The position numbers were made by a program, and so were the translations under genes. From Nocardioides alkalitolerans (GTDB lineage: Bacteria > Actinomycetota > Actinomycetes > Propionibacteriales > Nocardioidaceae), in the NCBI GenBank assembly GCA_038184435.1, contig CP116227.1, forward strand, positions 372,001 through 436,000: a stretch of 64,000 nucleotides of DNA, written 5' to 3'. Under the pieces are notes generated by a model. That model was not told the origin of the DNA and ran no database searches. It saw only the letters and a list, made by a program, of their open reading frames with translations. This document shows, one piece after another, positions 49,920 through 58,911 of the stretch (position 1 is the stretch's first letter; each line of letters starts with the position of its first letter).

Positions 49920-52871
49920 GTGGCCAAGACCCGAGTTCACGAGCTCGCCAAGCAGTACGGCGTCGAGAGCAAGTTCGTTCTCGACAAGCTCAAGGAGATG
50001 GGGGAGTTCGTCAAGTCGGCTTCCTCGACGATCGAGCCGCCTGTCGAGATGCGGTTCAAGAAGCAGTTCGGCAACGAGCTGAAGACGGCCGGCGGCGCTG
50101 CCCCGGCCGCCCCCGCGCAGCCTGCGGCCCGCCCGGCCGCGCCCGGTCCCCGCCCCTCCGGCGGTGCCCCGGCGACCCCCGGCCCGCGTCCCGCGACGCC
50201 GGGTCCCCGCCCTGCGCCCAAGCCGGCGACCCCGGCGCCCGCCGCGCCTGCTGCTCCGGCGGCCCGTCCTGCGCAGCCCGCTCCCGCGGCGCCCGCGCAG
50301 CCGGCGGCCCCTGCCCAGCCTGCCCAGCCCGCTGCCCGTCCGGCAGCGCGCCCGGCCGCCCCGGCCCAGCCGTCGGCTCCGGCCGCGCGTTCCGGTGGCT
50401 CGGGTGCCCCGACGCCGGGTCGTCCCGGCCCGTCCGGCGGTGCCCCGTCCGGCGGTGCGCCGCGTCCCGGTCCGGCCGGTGGCGGTTCCCGCCCGGGTCC
50501 GAAGGGTCCCGGCCCGCGTCCCGTCGGTCGCCCCGGCTCGCCCCGTCCGGGCAACAACCCGTTCGCTTCCAACCAGGGCATGGGCCGTCGGCCCGCCGCC
50601 CCGGCTGCCGGCGGCGGTGCGCCTGCCGGTGCGGGCAACGACCAGCGTCCCCCGCGGCCGCCGGCCGCCCGTGAGGGTGGCGCTCCGGGTCGTCCGGGCA
50701 TGCCCCGGCCCAACCCGGCGATGATGCCGAAGTCCCCGGCTGCGTTCGGCTCGGGCCCCGGCGCCCGTCCGGCCCCCGGTCGCGGAGGCCCCGGCGGTCG
50801 TCCCGGTGGTCCGGGTCGCCCCGGCGGTCCCGGTCGTCCGGGCGGTGCTCCCGGCGGCGGTGCCCCGGGTCGCGGTCCCGGCGGGTACGGCGGTGGCCCC
50901 GGTGCCGGTCGTCCCGGCGGTGGTCGTCCCGGCCAGCGCGGTGGCACGCAGGGCGCCTTCGGTCGTCCCGGTGGCCCGTCGCGTCGCGGTCGCAAGAGCA
51001 AGCGCGCTCGGCGTCAGGAGTTCGAGGCCATGCAGGCCCCGACGCTCGGCGTCAAGGGCGTGCGCAAGGGCAACGGAGAGACGATCCGTCTCTCCCGTGG
51101 CGCCTCGCTGACCGACTTCGCCGACAAGATCGGCGTCGACGCGGCCCAGCTCGTGCAGATGCTCTTCCACCTGGGCGAGATGGTCACGGCCACCGAGTCG
51201 GTCAACGACGACGTGCTGCAGCTGCTCGGCGACGAGCTCAACTACGAGGTCCAGGTCGTCTCCCCGGAGGACGAGGACCGCGAGCTGCTCGAGTCGTTCG
51301 ACCTCGAGTTCGGCAGCGACGAGGGCGACGAGGGCGACCTGGTTGTCCGCCCGCCGGTCGTCACGGTCATGGGTCACGTCGACCACGGAAAGACCAAGCT
51401 GCTCGACGCGCTCCGCAACGCCAACGTGGTGGACAAGGAGGCCGGTGGCATCACGCAGCACATCGGCGCCTACCAGGTCGCCACGACGGTGGACGGCGCC
51501 GACCGTCGCATCACCCTCATCGACACCCCGGGTCACGAGGCGTTCACCGCCATGCGTGCCCGTGGTGCGCAGGCGACCGACATCGCGATCCTCGTGGTCG
51601 CGGCGGACGACGGCGTGATGCCGCAGACGGTGGAGGCGTTCAACCACGCCAAGGCCGCCGGCGTGCCGATCGTGGTCGCGGTGAACAAGATCGACAAGCC
51701 GGACGCCGACCCGACCAAGGTCCGTGGCCAGCTCACGGAGTACGGCCTCGTTCCCGAGGAGTACGGCGGCGACACGATGTTCGTCGACGTCTCGGCCAAG
51801 GCGGGGCTCAACCTCGAGGGTCTGCTCGAGGCCGTCGTCCTCACGGCCGACGCCTCGCTCGACCTGCGGGCGAACCCGACGCAGGACGCGCAGGGCCTCG
51901 TGGTCGAGGCGCACCTCGACCGCGGTCGCGGTCCCGTGGCCACGGTCCTCGTGCAGCGCGGAACGCTCCGCGTGGGCGACTCGATCGTCGCCGGTCCGGC
52001 CTACGGCCGCGTCCGGGCGATGCTCGACGAGCACGGCAACGAGCTCACCGAGGTCGACCCCGCCCGTCCGGCGATGGTCCTGGGCCTCTCGGCGGTGCCG
52101 GGTGCGGGCCAGAACTTCATCGTGGTCGAGGACGACCGGATGGCGCGTCAGATCGCCGAGAAGCGTGAGGCCCGCGAGCGGGCGGCGCTGCAGGCGAAGC
52201 GTCGCGTCCGTCGCACGCTCGAGGACTTCATGGCCTCCATGGAGAAGGGCGAGAGCCAGGAGCTCAACCTCATCCTCAAGGGCGACGTGTCCGGTTCGGT
52301 CGAGGCCCTCGAGGACGCCCTCGCGAAGATCGACGTGGGCGACGAGGTCAACCTGCGGGTCATCGACCGCGGTGTCGGTGCGATCACCGAGACCAACGTC
52401 GACCTCGCGGCGGCCTCCGACGCGATCATCATCGGCTTCAACGTCCGCCCGCAGGGCAAGGCGACCGAGATGGCCGACAAGGAGGGCGTGGAGATCCGGT
52501 ACTACTCGGTGATCTACCAGGCCATCGAGGAGATCGAGGCGGCCCTCAAGGGCATGCTCAAGCCGGAGTACGAGGAGCACACGCTCGGCCAGGCGGAGAT
52601 CCGTGCGATCTTCCGCAGCTCCCGCATCGGCAACATCGCGGGCTGCATGGTCACCAGCGGGTCGATCCGTCGCAACGCCAAGGTGCGCGTGCTGCGCGAC
52701 AGCAAGGTCGTGGCCGACAACCTCGACCTGGCGTCGCTCAAGCGCGAGAAGGACGACGCGTCCGAGGTCCGCGAGGGCTTCGAGTGCGGTCTGGTGCTGC
52801 GCAACTTCCAGGACATCAAGGAAGGCGACATCGTGGAGGCGTTCGAGCTCCGCGAGATCCCGCGCGGCTGA
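49920..52871 (+). CDS. infB: Translation initiation factor IF-2
   Basis: GTPase that places initiator tRNA. IF2-N helices (AKTRVHELAKQYGVESKFVLDKLKEMGEFVKSASSTIEPP, residues 1-50). A very long low-complexity stretch of Pro, Ala, Gly and Arg covers residues about 58-360, then a basic SRRGRKSKRARR segment and a second IF2-N-like domain. G domain from about residue 475: VTVMGHVDHGKTKLLDAL, DTPGHEAFTAMRARGA, NKIDKPDA. The C-terminal beta-barrel domains follow to residue 983. GTG at 49920 has AGAAGGAGAAAC upstream. The disordered linker is typical of actinobacteria. Confidence 0.97.
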   Translation: MAKTRVHELAKQYGVESKFVLDKLKEMGEFVKSASSTIEPPVEMRFKKQFGNELKTAGGAAPAAPAQPAARPAAPGPRPSGGAPATPGPRPATPGPRPAPKPATPAPAAPAAPAARPAQPAPAAPAQPAAPAQPAQPAARPAARPAAPAQPSAPAARSGGSGAPTPGRPGPSGGAPSGGAPRPGPAGGGSRPGPKGPGPRPVGRPGSPRPGNNPFASNQGMGRRPAAPAAGGGAPAGAGNDQRPPRPPAAREGGAPGRPGMPRPNPAMMPKSPAAFGSGPGARPAPGRGGPGGRPGGPGRPGGPGRPGGAPGGGAPGRGPGGYGGGPGAGRPGGGRPGQRGGTQGAFGRPGGPSRRGRKSKRARRQEFEAMQAPTLGVKGVRKGNGETIRLSRGASLTDFADKIGVDAAQLVQMLFHLGEMVTATESVNDDVLQLLGDELNYEVQVVSPEDEDRELLESFDLEFGSDEGDEGDLVVRPPVVTVMGHVDHGKTKLLDALRNANVVDKEAGGITQHIGAYQVATTVDGADRRITLIDTPGHEAFTAMRARGAQATDIAILVVAADDGVMPQTVEAFNHAKAAGVPIVVAVNKIDKPDADPTKVRGQLTEYGLVPEEYGGDTMFVDVSAKAGLNLEGLLEAVVLTADASLDLRANPTQDAQGLVVEAHLDRGRGPVATVLVQRGTLRVGDSIVAGPAYGRVRAMLDEHGNELTEVDPARPAMVLGLSAVPGAGQNFIVVEDDRMARQIAEKREARERAALQAKRRVRRTLEDFMASMEKGESQELNLILKGDVSGSVEALEDALAKIDVGDEVNLRVIDRGVGAITETNVDLAAASDAIIIGFNVRPQGKATEMADKEGVEIRYYSVIYQAIEEIEAALKGMLKPEYEEHTLGQAEIRAIFRSSRIGNIAGCMVTSGSIRRNAKVRVLRDSKVVADNLDLASLKREKDDASEVREGFECGLVLRNFQDIKEGDIVEAFELREIPRG

Positions 52872-52899
52872 CACCAGCGGCGTACAGGCACGACACGAT

Positions 52900-52943
52900 C
52901 GCGGGCCGGAGCCCGGGGCGACAGCCCTCGGCCCCGGCCCGCG
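52900..52943 (+). terminator. Hairpin between infB and rbfA
   Basis: CGCGGGCCGG (52900-52909) pairs perfectly with CCGGCCCGCG (52934-52943), followed by GTCGGTTTCC. Possibly a partial terminator inside the operon. Confidence 0.5.
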
Positions 52944-52973
52944 GTCGGTTTCCACGACACAGGAGAGAACGAG

Positions 52974-53438
52974 ATGAGCAACCCCCGATCGCGGCGGATC
53001 GCGGACCGGGTCCAGGTCGTGGTGGCCCAGATGCTGGAGCGCCGGCTCAAGGACCCGCGCCTCGGCTTCGTCACCATCACCGACGTCCGGGTCACGGGCG
53101 ACAACCAGCACGCGAGCGTCTTCTACACGGTGCTCGGCGAGCAGGACGACCTCGCGGGCACGGCGGCGGCGCTCGAGTCGGCGAAGGGCCTGATCCGCTC
53201 CGAGCTCGGCAAGCAGCTCGGGATGCGCCACGTCCCGACGCTCGAGTTCATCGCCGACGCGCTGCCCGAGTCGGCGCGCCAGCTCGACGAGGTGCTCGCC
53301 CGCGCCAAGGCGCAGGACGAGGCCGTCGCGGCCGCGCGGGGCTCGGCGTACGCCGGCGAGGAGGACCCGTACAAGAAGCCGCGGGACGAGGACGACGACC
53401 TCGAGGACGACCTCGACGGGGACGACGCCGCGCGATGA
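52974..53438 (+). CDS. rbfA: Ribosome-binding factor A
   Basis: Small KH-type assembly factor acting on the 16S rRNA 5' end. Motifs: SRRIADRVQVVVAQMLERRLKDPRLGFVTITDVRVTGDNQHASVFYTV and LEFIADALPESARQLDEVL. 154 aa; the acidic tail (DEDDDLEDDLDGDD) is an extension beyond the core. The ATG follows ACACAGGAGAGAACGAG. Overlaps truB by 4 bp (ATGA). Confidence 0.95.
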   Translation: MSNPRSRRIADRVQVVVAQMLERRLKDPRLGFVTITDVRVTGDNQHASVFYTVLGEQDDLAGTAAALESAKGLIRSELGKQLGMRHVPTLEFIADALPESARQLDEVLARAKAQDEAVAAARGSAYAGEEDPYKKPRDEDDDLEDDLDGDDAAR

Positions 53439-54325
53439 CGGAGCCCGCTGCCGGTCTCGTCGTCGTCGACAAGCCGGCGGGCCTCACGTCGCACGGTGTC
53501 GTCGCCCGTGTGCGGCGGCTGGCCGGCACGCGCAAGGTCGGGCACGCCGGCACCCTGGACCCGATGGCGACCGGCGTGCTCGTGCTCGGCATCGGGCGCG
53601 CCACCCGGCTCCTCGGCCACCTCATGCTGACGGAGAAGGGGTACGCCGCGACGATCCGTCTCGGCGTCGCCACCACCACCGACGACGCGGAGGGCGAGGT
53701 GACGGCCACGGCGGAGCCCGGCGCCGTCGCGGCGGTCGACGAGTCGGCGGTGCGCTCGGTCCTCGCGGGCTTCATCGGCGAGATCGACCAGGTCCCCACC
53801 GCGGTCTCGGCGATCAAGGTCGACGGCAAGCGGGCCTACCAGCGGGTGCGGGACGGCGAGGAGGTCGCCCTGGCCGCGCGCCGGGTGACGGTCCACGAGC
53901 TGGTGGTCGGCGACGTGCGGCGTCTGCACGCGGACGGGGTGGACGTCGTCGACGTCGACGTCACGCTGCGGTGCTCGAGCGGCACCTACGTCCGCGCGAT
54001 CGCGCGCGACGCCGGGGCGGCCCTCCGGCTCGGCGGGCACCTCACGGCCCTGCGCCGCACCGCGGTGGGGCCCTACGGCCTCGCGCAGGCGCGCACCCTC
54101 GAGCAGCTCGAGGAGGACTACGTCGCGCTGCCCCTCGCCGACGCGGCCCGGGCCGCGTTCCCGGCTCGCGACCTCGACCCGCGCGAGGCCGGGGCGGTCC
54201 GCGTGGGCCGCGCGCTCGACGTACCGCTGGAGGGGTTGACGGCGCTGTTCGCGCCCGATGGCGAGTTCCTGGCGCTCTACGAGCCGCGCGACGGGGCCGC
54301 GCGCGCCGTGGCGGTGTTCTGTTGA
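53435..54325 (+). CDS. truB: tRNA pseudouridine-55 synthase
   Basis: Forms pseudouridine 55 in the T-loop of tRNAs. VVVDKPAGLTSHGVVARVRRL, then VGHAGTLDPMATGVLVLGIG with the catalytic Asp at residue 42; VSAIKVDGKRAYQRVRDGEEV and CSSGTYVRAIARDAGAAL follow. 296 aa, with an extra C-terminal domain typical of actinobacteria. Start overlaps rbfA. Confidence 0.96.
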   Translation: MTEPAAGLVVVDKPAGLTSHGVVARVRRLAGTRKVGHAGTLDPMATGVLVLGIGRATRLLGHLMLTEKGYAATIRLGVATTTDDAEGEVTATAEPGAVAAVDESAVRSVLAGFIGEIDQVPTAVSAIKVDGKRAYQRVRDGEEVALAARRVTVHELVVGDVRRLHADGVDVVDVDVTLRCSSGTYVRAIARDAGAALRLGGHLTALRRTAVGPYGLAQARTLEQLEEDYVALPLADAARAAFPARDLDPREAGAVRVGRALDVPLEGLTALFAPDGEFLALYEPRDGAARAVAVFC

Positions 54326-54356
54326 GCGCGCTCGCGGGCGGCGAGGGCGCGCGGTC

Positions 54357-54362
54357 TAGGAT
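54357..54362 (+). promoter_or_regulatory. -10 TAGGAT, leaderless start of ribF
   Basis: TAGGAT, 7 nt (CGGCGCC), then GTG at 54370. Confidence 0.6.
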
Positions 54363-54369
54363 CGGCGCC

Positions 54370-55305
54370 GTGACGACGTGGCGATCGTGGAGCGAGGTCC
54401 CGGCGGACATCGGTCCCACCGTGGCGGTGATCGGCAACTTCGACGGGGTCCACCTCGGGCACCGGCAGGTCGTGCGTCGCGCCCGCGAGCTCGCGGCCGA
54501 GCTGGGGGTCGAGGACGTCGTGGTCGTCACCTTCGACCCGCACCCGATGGCCGTGCTGCGTCCCGAGCACGCGCCGCTCGCCCTCACCACGGTCGACGAG
54601 CGGCTCTCGCTGCTCTTCGCGGCCGGGGTGGACCACGCGCTGGTGGTGCCCTTCGACCGCTCCGTCGCCGCGTGGACGCCCGAGGAGTTCGTGCAGCGCG
54701 TCCTCGTCGACGCGCTCCACGTGAAGGGTGTCGTCGTCGGGGCGAACTTCCGCTTCGGCGCGCGCGCCGCGGGCGACGTGGCGAGCCTGCGCGCCCAGGG
54801 CGAGCAGGACGGCTTCGTCGTCGAGGGCATCGCGCTGGACGGGGGCCCGCAGGTCTGGTCCTCCACCTACATCCGCACGTGCCTCGCCGCCGGCGACGTC
54901 GAGGGGGCCGCCGAGGCGCTCGGCCGGCCCTTCACGGTCCGTGGCGTCGTGGTGCAGGGCGACCAACGTGGCCGCGAGCTGGGGTACCCGACGGCGAACG
55001 TCCCCACCTCGGCCCTCGTCGCGGCTCCCGCCGACGGCGTGTACGCCGGGCGCCTGCGCCGCGTCGACACCGGCGAGGAGCTGCCCGCGGCGATCTCGGT
55101 CGGGACCAACCCGACGTTCGAGGGGGACCGGGAGCGGCGCGTCGAGTCGTACGTGCTCGACCGCCACGACCTGGAGCTGTACGGCGTCGAGGTGGAGGTC
55201 TCGTTCGTCGCGCACCTCCGCGGGATGGTGCGGTTCGACGGCGTCGACGCCCTCGTCGCGCAGATGGCCGACGACGTCGAGCGCGCCCGCGCCCTGCTGG
55301 GCTGA
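54370..55305 (+). CDS. ribF: Bifunctional riboflavin kinase / FAD synthetase
   Basis: Makes FMN and FAD from riboflavin. N-terminal adenylyltransferase: VAVIGNFDGVHLGHRQVVRRA (HxGH nucleotide-binding motif), VVVTFDPHPMAVLRPEHAP and SSTYIRTCLAAGDVEGA. C-terminal kinase domain: LGRPFTVRGVVVQGDQRGRELGYPTANV, DGVYAGRL, GTNPTFEGDRERRVESYVLD. 311 aa. The start is fixed by the leaderless element 7 nt upstream. Confidence 0.96.
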   Translation: MTTWRSWSEVPADIGPTVAVIGNFDGVHLGHRQVVRRARELAAELGVEDVVVVTFDPHPMAVLRPEHAPLALTTVDERLSLLFAAGVDHALVVPFDRSVAAWTPEEFVQRVLVDALHVKGVVVGANFRFGARAAGDVASLRAQGEQDGFVVEGIALDGGPQVWSSTYIRTCLAAGDVEGAAEALGRPFTVRGVVVQGDQRGRELGYPTANVPTSALVAAPADGVYAGRLRRVDTGEELPAAISVGTNPTFEGDRERRVESYVLDRHDLELYGVEVEVSFVAHLRGMVRFDGVDALVAQMADDVERARALLG

Positions 55306-55319
55306 GCGGGGCCGACACT

Positions 55320-55401
55320 TTCCCCGGTCAGCCGGGGAACACGCCGCTTTGACCATCAAATTTGATGGTCAAAGTGGTCGGTTCCCCGGCTGACCGGGGA
55401 A
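55320..55401 (+). repeat. 82-bp nested palindrome with AT-rich core
   Basis: Outer arms 55320-55339 and 55382-55401 are perfect 20-bp reverse complements (TTCCCCGGTCAGCCGGGGAA on the left). The inner 28 bp (55347-55374) is a perfect palindrome without a loop, centred on AAATTT and including GACCATCAAA. The two parts are joined by mismatched 7-nt segments. Each outer arm is itself nearly palindromic. It lies between convergent ribF and ptsH; GACCATCAAATTTGATGGTC stands out against the GC-rich surroundings. Confidence 0.85.
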
Positions 55402-55453
55402 CCGACCGCTGTGGACGTGAACCGACCAGGGGGCCCGGACGGGCCCGCACGAC

Positions 55454-55486
55454 GAACGGCCCGCACCCGAGGGGTGCGGGCCGTTC
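55454..55486 (+). terminator. Terminator of the fru-ptsH operon (minus strand)
   Basis: Perfect 15-bp stem (55454-55468 with 55472-55486) and a GAG loop, 14 bp beyond the ptsH stop. It could act on both strands. Confidence 0.8.
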
Positions 55487-55500
55487 GCGTCAGGCGCGGA

Positions 55501-55758
55501 TCAGGCGTCGAGGTCCTTCTCGACCAGCGCGACGATCGCGGCGACGGCCGCCTCGTCGTCGCCGGCGACCTCGACGGTGTCGCCCTTGCCGGCGCCCAGC
55601 GTCATGATCATCAGGGCGGAGGCGGCGTCGACGGGCTCGTCGCCCGGGAGGCCGATCGTCAGGTCGGCGTCGAGCTCGTCAGCGGCGTCGGCGATGAGGC
55701 CGGCGGGGCGGGCGTGCAGTCCGTCGGCGGAGCCGACGACGGCGGTCACGGTGGGCAT
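55501..55758 (-). CDS. ptsH: Phosphocarrier protein HPr
   Basis: Carries phosphate from enzyme I to the fructose EIIA. 85 aa; phosphorylated His15 in GLHARPAGLI. The helix-2 region reads ASALMIMTLGAGKGD, with a Ser at 47 near the regulatory position, although actinobacteria usually lack the kinase. GGAAGGGAACGAC precedes the ATG. Last gene of fruR-fruK-fruA-ptsH; 31 bp separate it from fruA. Confidence 0.95.
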   Translation of the reverse strand: MPTVTAVVGSADGLHARPAGLIADAADELDADLTIGLPGDEPVDAASALMIMTLGAGKGDTVEVAGDDEAAVAAIVALVEKDLDA

Positions 55759-55789
55759 GTCGTTCCCTTCCTGGGTGTGCTCGGTCGGT

Positions 55790-57937
55790 TCAGGCCGAGG
55801 CGGTGGCCCGGCGGGACCGGGCGGTCTCCGGGCTGGTGAGCGGGATGGCCGGGTCGGTGTCGACGTCGCCCGCGACGGCGGCCGGGGTGGCGCCGAAGAA
55901 GGTCTTCGCCGCGAGGACGGCCAGGGCCGCGACGACGGTGCCGGCGGCCAGCGAGATCAGGAAGCCGAGCACGTTGCCGACCGCGAAGAGCACGAAGATG
56001 CCGCCGTGGGGCGCACGGACCGTGACGTCGAGGGCCTGCGAGAGACCACCGGTGACGGCACTGCCGAGCATGATCGAGGGGATGACGCGCAGCGGGTCGG
56101 CCGCGGCGAACGGGATGGCGCCCTCGGTGATGAAGGAGGCGCCGAGCAGCCAGCCGGCCTTGCCGTTCTCGCGCTCCGCCTGCGTGAAGAGGCGCGGGCG
56201 CAGCACCGTGGCGAGGGCCAGGGCGATCGGGGGCACCATGCCGGCCAGCATGACGGAGGCCATGATCTTCAGCTCGGGGGCGTCGCTGGCGAGGCTCGCG
56301 GAGCCGACGCCGACGGCGGCGAAGCTGTACGCGACCTTGTTGAGCGGGCCGCCCATGTCGAACGCCATCATGAGGCCGAGGATCACGCCGAGCAGGATCG
56401 CGTTGGAGCCGGAGAGCGAGTTGAGGCCGTCGGTTAGGTTCGTCATGAGCCAGTTGATCGGCTTGCCGAGCACCATGATCATCAGCAGGCCGGCGACGAC
56501 CGACGTGACGAGCGGGATGATCAGCACCGGCATGAGGCCGCGGAGCCAGCTGGGCACCTTGCGCACGGCGAGCCAGTGGGCGATCACGCCGGCGAGCACA
56601 CCGCCGACGATCGCGCCGAGGAAGCCGGTCGCGGGGAGCGACGTGGCCTGCTCGGCCCCGTCGGTCACGTTGAAGATGTTCATCGCGAGACCGCCGACGA
56701 TGAAGCCGGGGGCGATGCCCGGGCGGTCGGCGATCGCGTAGGCGATGTAGCCCGACAGCGCCGGGATGAAGAACATGAAGGCGGTCTTGCCGATGATGAA
56801 GAGCAGGGCGCCGAGGTAGGCCATGAGGCCCGAGTCGAAGAGCACGTGCTCGAGGCCGTAGTCGGCCGGGTTCGGCAGGTTGGTGAGGGTGTGGTCGACG
56901 GCGATCGCGCCGTACGCGTTCGTGATGTCGTAGCCGCCGAACAGGAAGCCGAGCGCGATGAGCAGGCCGCCGGCCGCGACGAACGGGATCATGTAGGACA
57001 CACCGGTCATGAGCACGCGGCGCGTGCGCCCGCCCCACGACTCGGTCGCCTGGTCGTCGTCGCCGGCGGAGCTGCCGGAGCCGCCCTCGACGCGGCGCGC
57101 GGACGGGTCGCTGGCGGCGCGGAGCGCCTCGGCGATCATGGCGTCGGCGTCGTCGATCGGCCGCTTGACCGAGGAGCGCACGAGGGGCTTGCCCGCGAAG
57201 CGGCCCTGGTCGCGCACCCCGACGTCCACCGCAAAGATCGCGGCGTCGGCGGCGGCGATGACCGAGGAGGCCAGCGGCGTGGAGCCGGCGGAGCCCTGCG
57301 TCTCGACGTGGATGGTGACACCGGCGCGAGCGGCGGCGGCCTCGAGGGCCTCGGCCGCCATGTAGGTGTGCGCGATGCCGGTCGGGCAGGCGGTGACCGC
57401 CACGATCGAGGGCGGCGTGGACGACGCGGCGGCAGCGGCCGGGGCGGCGGCAGGAGCGGCGGCCTCGGCGGGCAGCGTCACGGCGGACTCGACGGCGGCC
57501 ACGACCTCCTCCGGCGTGGTCGCGGCGCGCAGCGCCTGCGTGAACGCCGGCTTGGCGAGCGCGCGGGCGAGCTGCTGCAGGATCTTCATGTGCAGCGAGC
57601 CGCCGCCCTCGGGCGCGGTGATGAGGAACGCCAGGTCGGCGGCGCCGTCCTTCGCGCCGAAGTCCACGGGCGGCGCCAGCCGCGCGAAGGTGAGCGTCGG
57701 GTGCTCGACACCCGCCGTCCGGCAGTGGGGGATGGCGATCCCGCCGGGCAGGCCGGTGCTCGACTTGGCCTCGCGGGCCATGACGTCGTCGAGCACGACG
57801 GCGGCGTCCCGGGCGCGACCTGCGTCGGCCAGGACCGTGACGAGCGCACGGATGGCGCCGTCCTTGTCCGTCCCGAGGTCGGCGTCGAGCCGGACCAGGT
57901 CGGGCGTGATCAGCGCGGGGCTGGTGTCGTGGGTCAT
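55790..57937 (-). CDS. fruA: PTS fructose transporter EIIABC
   Basis: Transports fructose and phosphorylates it to fructose 1-phosphate. Domain order: EIIA (residues about 1-150, active His in GGIAIPHCRTAGVEHP), EIIB (about 185-285, active Cys in VAVTACPTGIAHTYMAAEAL), then EIIC from about residue 320 with multiple membrane helices (VLMTGVSYMIPFVAAGGLLIALGFL..., FDMGGPLNKVAYSFA). 715 aa. An Ala-rich linker joins EIIA and EIIB. The start overlaps the fruK stop by 4 bp (ATGA). Confidence 0.96.
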   Translation of the reverse strand: MTHDTSPALITPDLVRLDADLGTDKDGAIRALVTVLADAGRARDAAVVLDDVMAREAKSSTGLPGGIAIPHCRTAGVEHPTLTFARLAPPVDFGAKDGAADLAFLITAPEGGGSLHMKILQQLARALAKPAFTQALRAATTPEEVVAAVESAVTLPAEAAAPAAAPAAAAASSTPPSIVAVTACPTGIAHTYMAAEALEAAAARAGVTIHVETQGSAGSTPLASSVIAAADAAIFAVDVGVRDQGRFAGKPLVRSSVKRPIDDADAMIAEALRAASDPSARRVEGGSGSSAGDDDQATESWGGRTRRVLMTGVSYMIPFVAAGGLLIALGFLFGGYDITNAYGAIAVDHTLTNLPNPADYGLEHVLFDSGLMAYLGALLFIIGKTAFMFFIPALSGYIAYAIADRPGIAPGFIVGGLAMNIFNVTDGAEQATSLPATGFLGAIVGGVLAGVIAHWLAVRKVPSWLRGLMPVLIIPLVTSVVAGLLMIMVLGKPINWLMTNLTDGLNSLSGSNAILLGVILGLMMAFDMGGPLNKVAYSFAAVGVGSASLASDAPELKIMASVMLAGMVPPIALALATVLRPRLFTQAERENGKAGWLLGASFITEGAIPFAAADPLRVIPSIMLGSAVTGGLSQALDVTVRAPHGGIFVLFAVGNVLGFLISLAAGTVVAALAVLAAKTFFGATPAAVAGDVDTDPAIPLTSPETARSRRATASA

Positions 57938-58911
57938 GCGTCACCTCGGGTGAACTGGACGGTGCGGGTGATGACCAGGTCCGGGCGGACCTGGTCGGGG
58001 TGGGGGATGGTCGTGCCGGGGAGCCCGGCGGCGGCGCTGCCGTACGCGACGGCGAGGGCCAGGCGCTCCTGCGGGGGCAGGGAGCGCCGGTGGCCGAGCA
58101 GGTAGCCGAAGAGGCTGGAGTCGCCCGCGCCCACGGTGCTGACCACGGTGGTCGGCGGTGGGGACGCGTGCCAGGCGCCGACGGTGCCGTCGACGCCCCG
58201 TTCGAGGAGGACCGCGCCGTGGCCACCGAGGGTGGCGAGCACGGTGTCGACGCCGCGGTCGAGCAGGTGGCGCGCGGCTCCCGCCGCGGCCTCCGGCTCC
58301 GCCTCGAGCGTCGTTGCGTCGAGCCCGGTGAACGAGGCGAGCTCGTCCGCGTTGGGCTTCATCAGGTGGGGAGCGGAGCCCGGGAGGGCCGCGACGAGCG
58401 CCTTCAGCGGGGCGTCGCTCGTGTCGACCGCGACGCGGGTGCCGCGGGCCCGGAGCCGGGCGGCGAGCGCGGCGTACCAGTCGACGGGCGCCCCCGGCGG
58501 CAGGGACCCGGCGAGCACGGTCCAGTCGGCGGTGGCCGCCAGGTCCTCGAGCTCGGCGGTGAGCCGCTCGAGCACGGCGGTGGAGATCTCCGTGCCGGGG
58601 CTGTTGAGCTTGGTGGTGGTGCCGTCGGGCTCCGCGATCGTGACGTTGACGCGCACGGCGCCCCCGGTCGGCACGGCGCGCAGCTCGATGCCGCTGGCCG
58701 CGAGCTCGAGCACGAACGGGTCGTCGGCGTCGGCGGGCAGCACCGCGACCGACGGCTCGCCGGCCGCGACCGAGGCGCGCGAGATGTTGACGCCCTTGCC
58801 GCCGGACTGCGACGTGGTGGTCGCGACGCGGTGCACGGCGCCGCGCTCGAGGTGCTCGGAGAGCGCGATCGTCTCGTCGACGCTCGGGTTGGGGGTGAGG
58901 GTGAGGATCAT
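57934..58911 (-). CDS. fruK: 1-Phosphofructokinase
   Basis: PfkB-family kinase converting fructose 1-phosphate to fructose 1,6-bisphosphate. N-terminus ILTLTPNPSVDETIALSEHLERGAVHRV; GGKGVNISRASVAAGEPSVAVLP; the catalytic Asp in VSTVGAGDSSLFGYLLG. 325 aa. Overlaps fruR upstream and fruA downstream by 4 bp each. Confidence 0.95.
   Translation of the reverse strand: MILTLTPNPSVDETIALSEHLERGAVHRVATTTSQSGGKGVNISRASVAAGEPSVAVLPADADDPFVLELAASGIELRAVPTGGAVRVNVTIAEPDGTTTKLNSPGTEISTAVLERLTAELEDLAATADWTVLAGSLPPGAPVDWYAALAARLRARGTRVAVDTSDAPLKALVAALPGSAPHLMKPNADELASFTGLDATTLEAEPEAAAGAARHLLDRGVDTVLATLGGHGAVLLERGVDGTVGAWHASPPPTTVVSTVGAGDSSLFGYLLGHRRSLPPQERLALAVAYGSAAAGLPGTTIPHPDQVRPDLVITRTVQFTRGDA

Noticed and set aside
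50092..51000. Low-complexity Pro/Ala/Gly region as a frameshift or misassembly in infB
   Set aside because: The frame stays open and continues into intact IF-2 domains; such linkers are normal in actinobacterial IF-2.
49635..53231. A 1198-codon minus-strand open frame opposite infB
   Set aside because: It mirrors the low-complexity and GTPase coding of infB; repetitive Thr/Gly/Arg composition is a by-product of the codon pattern.
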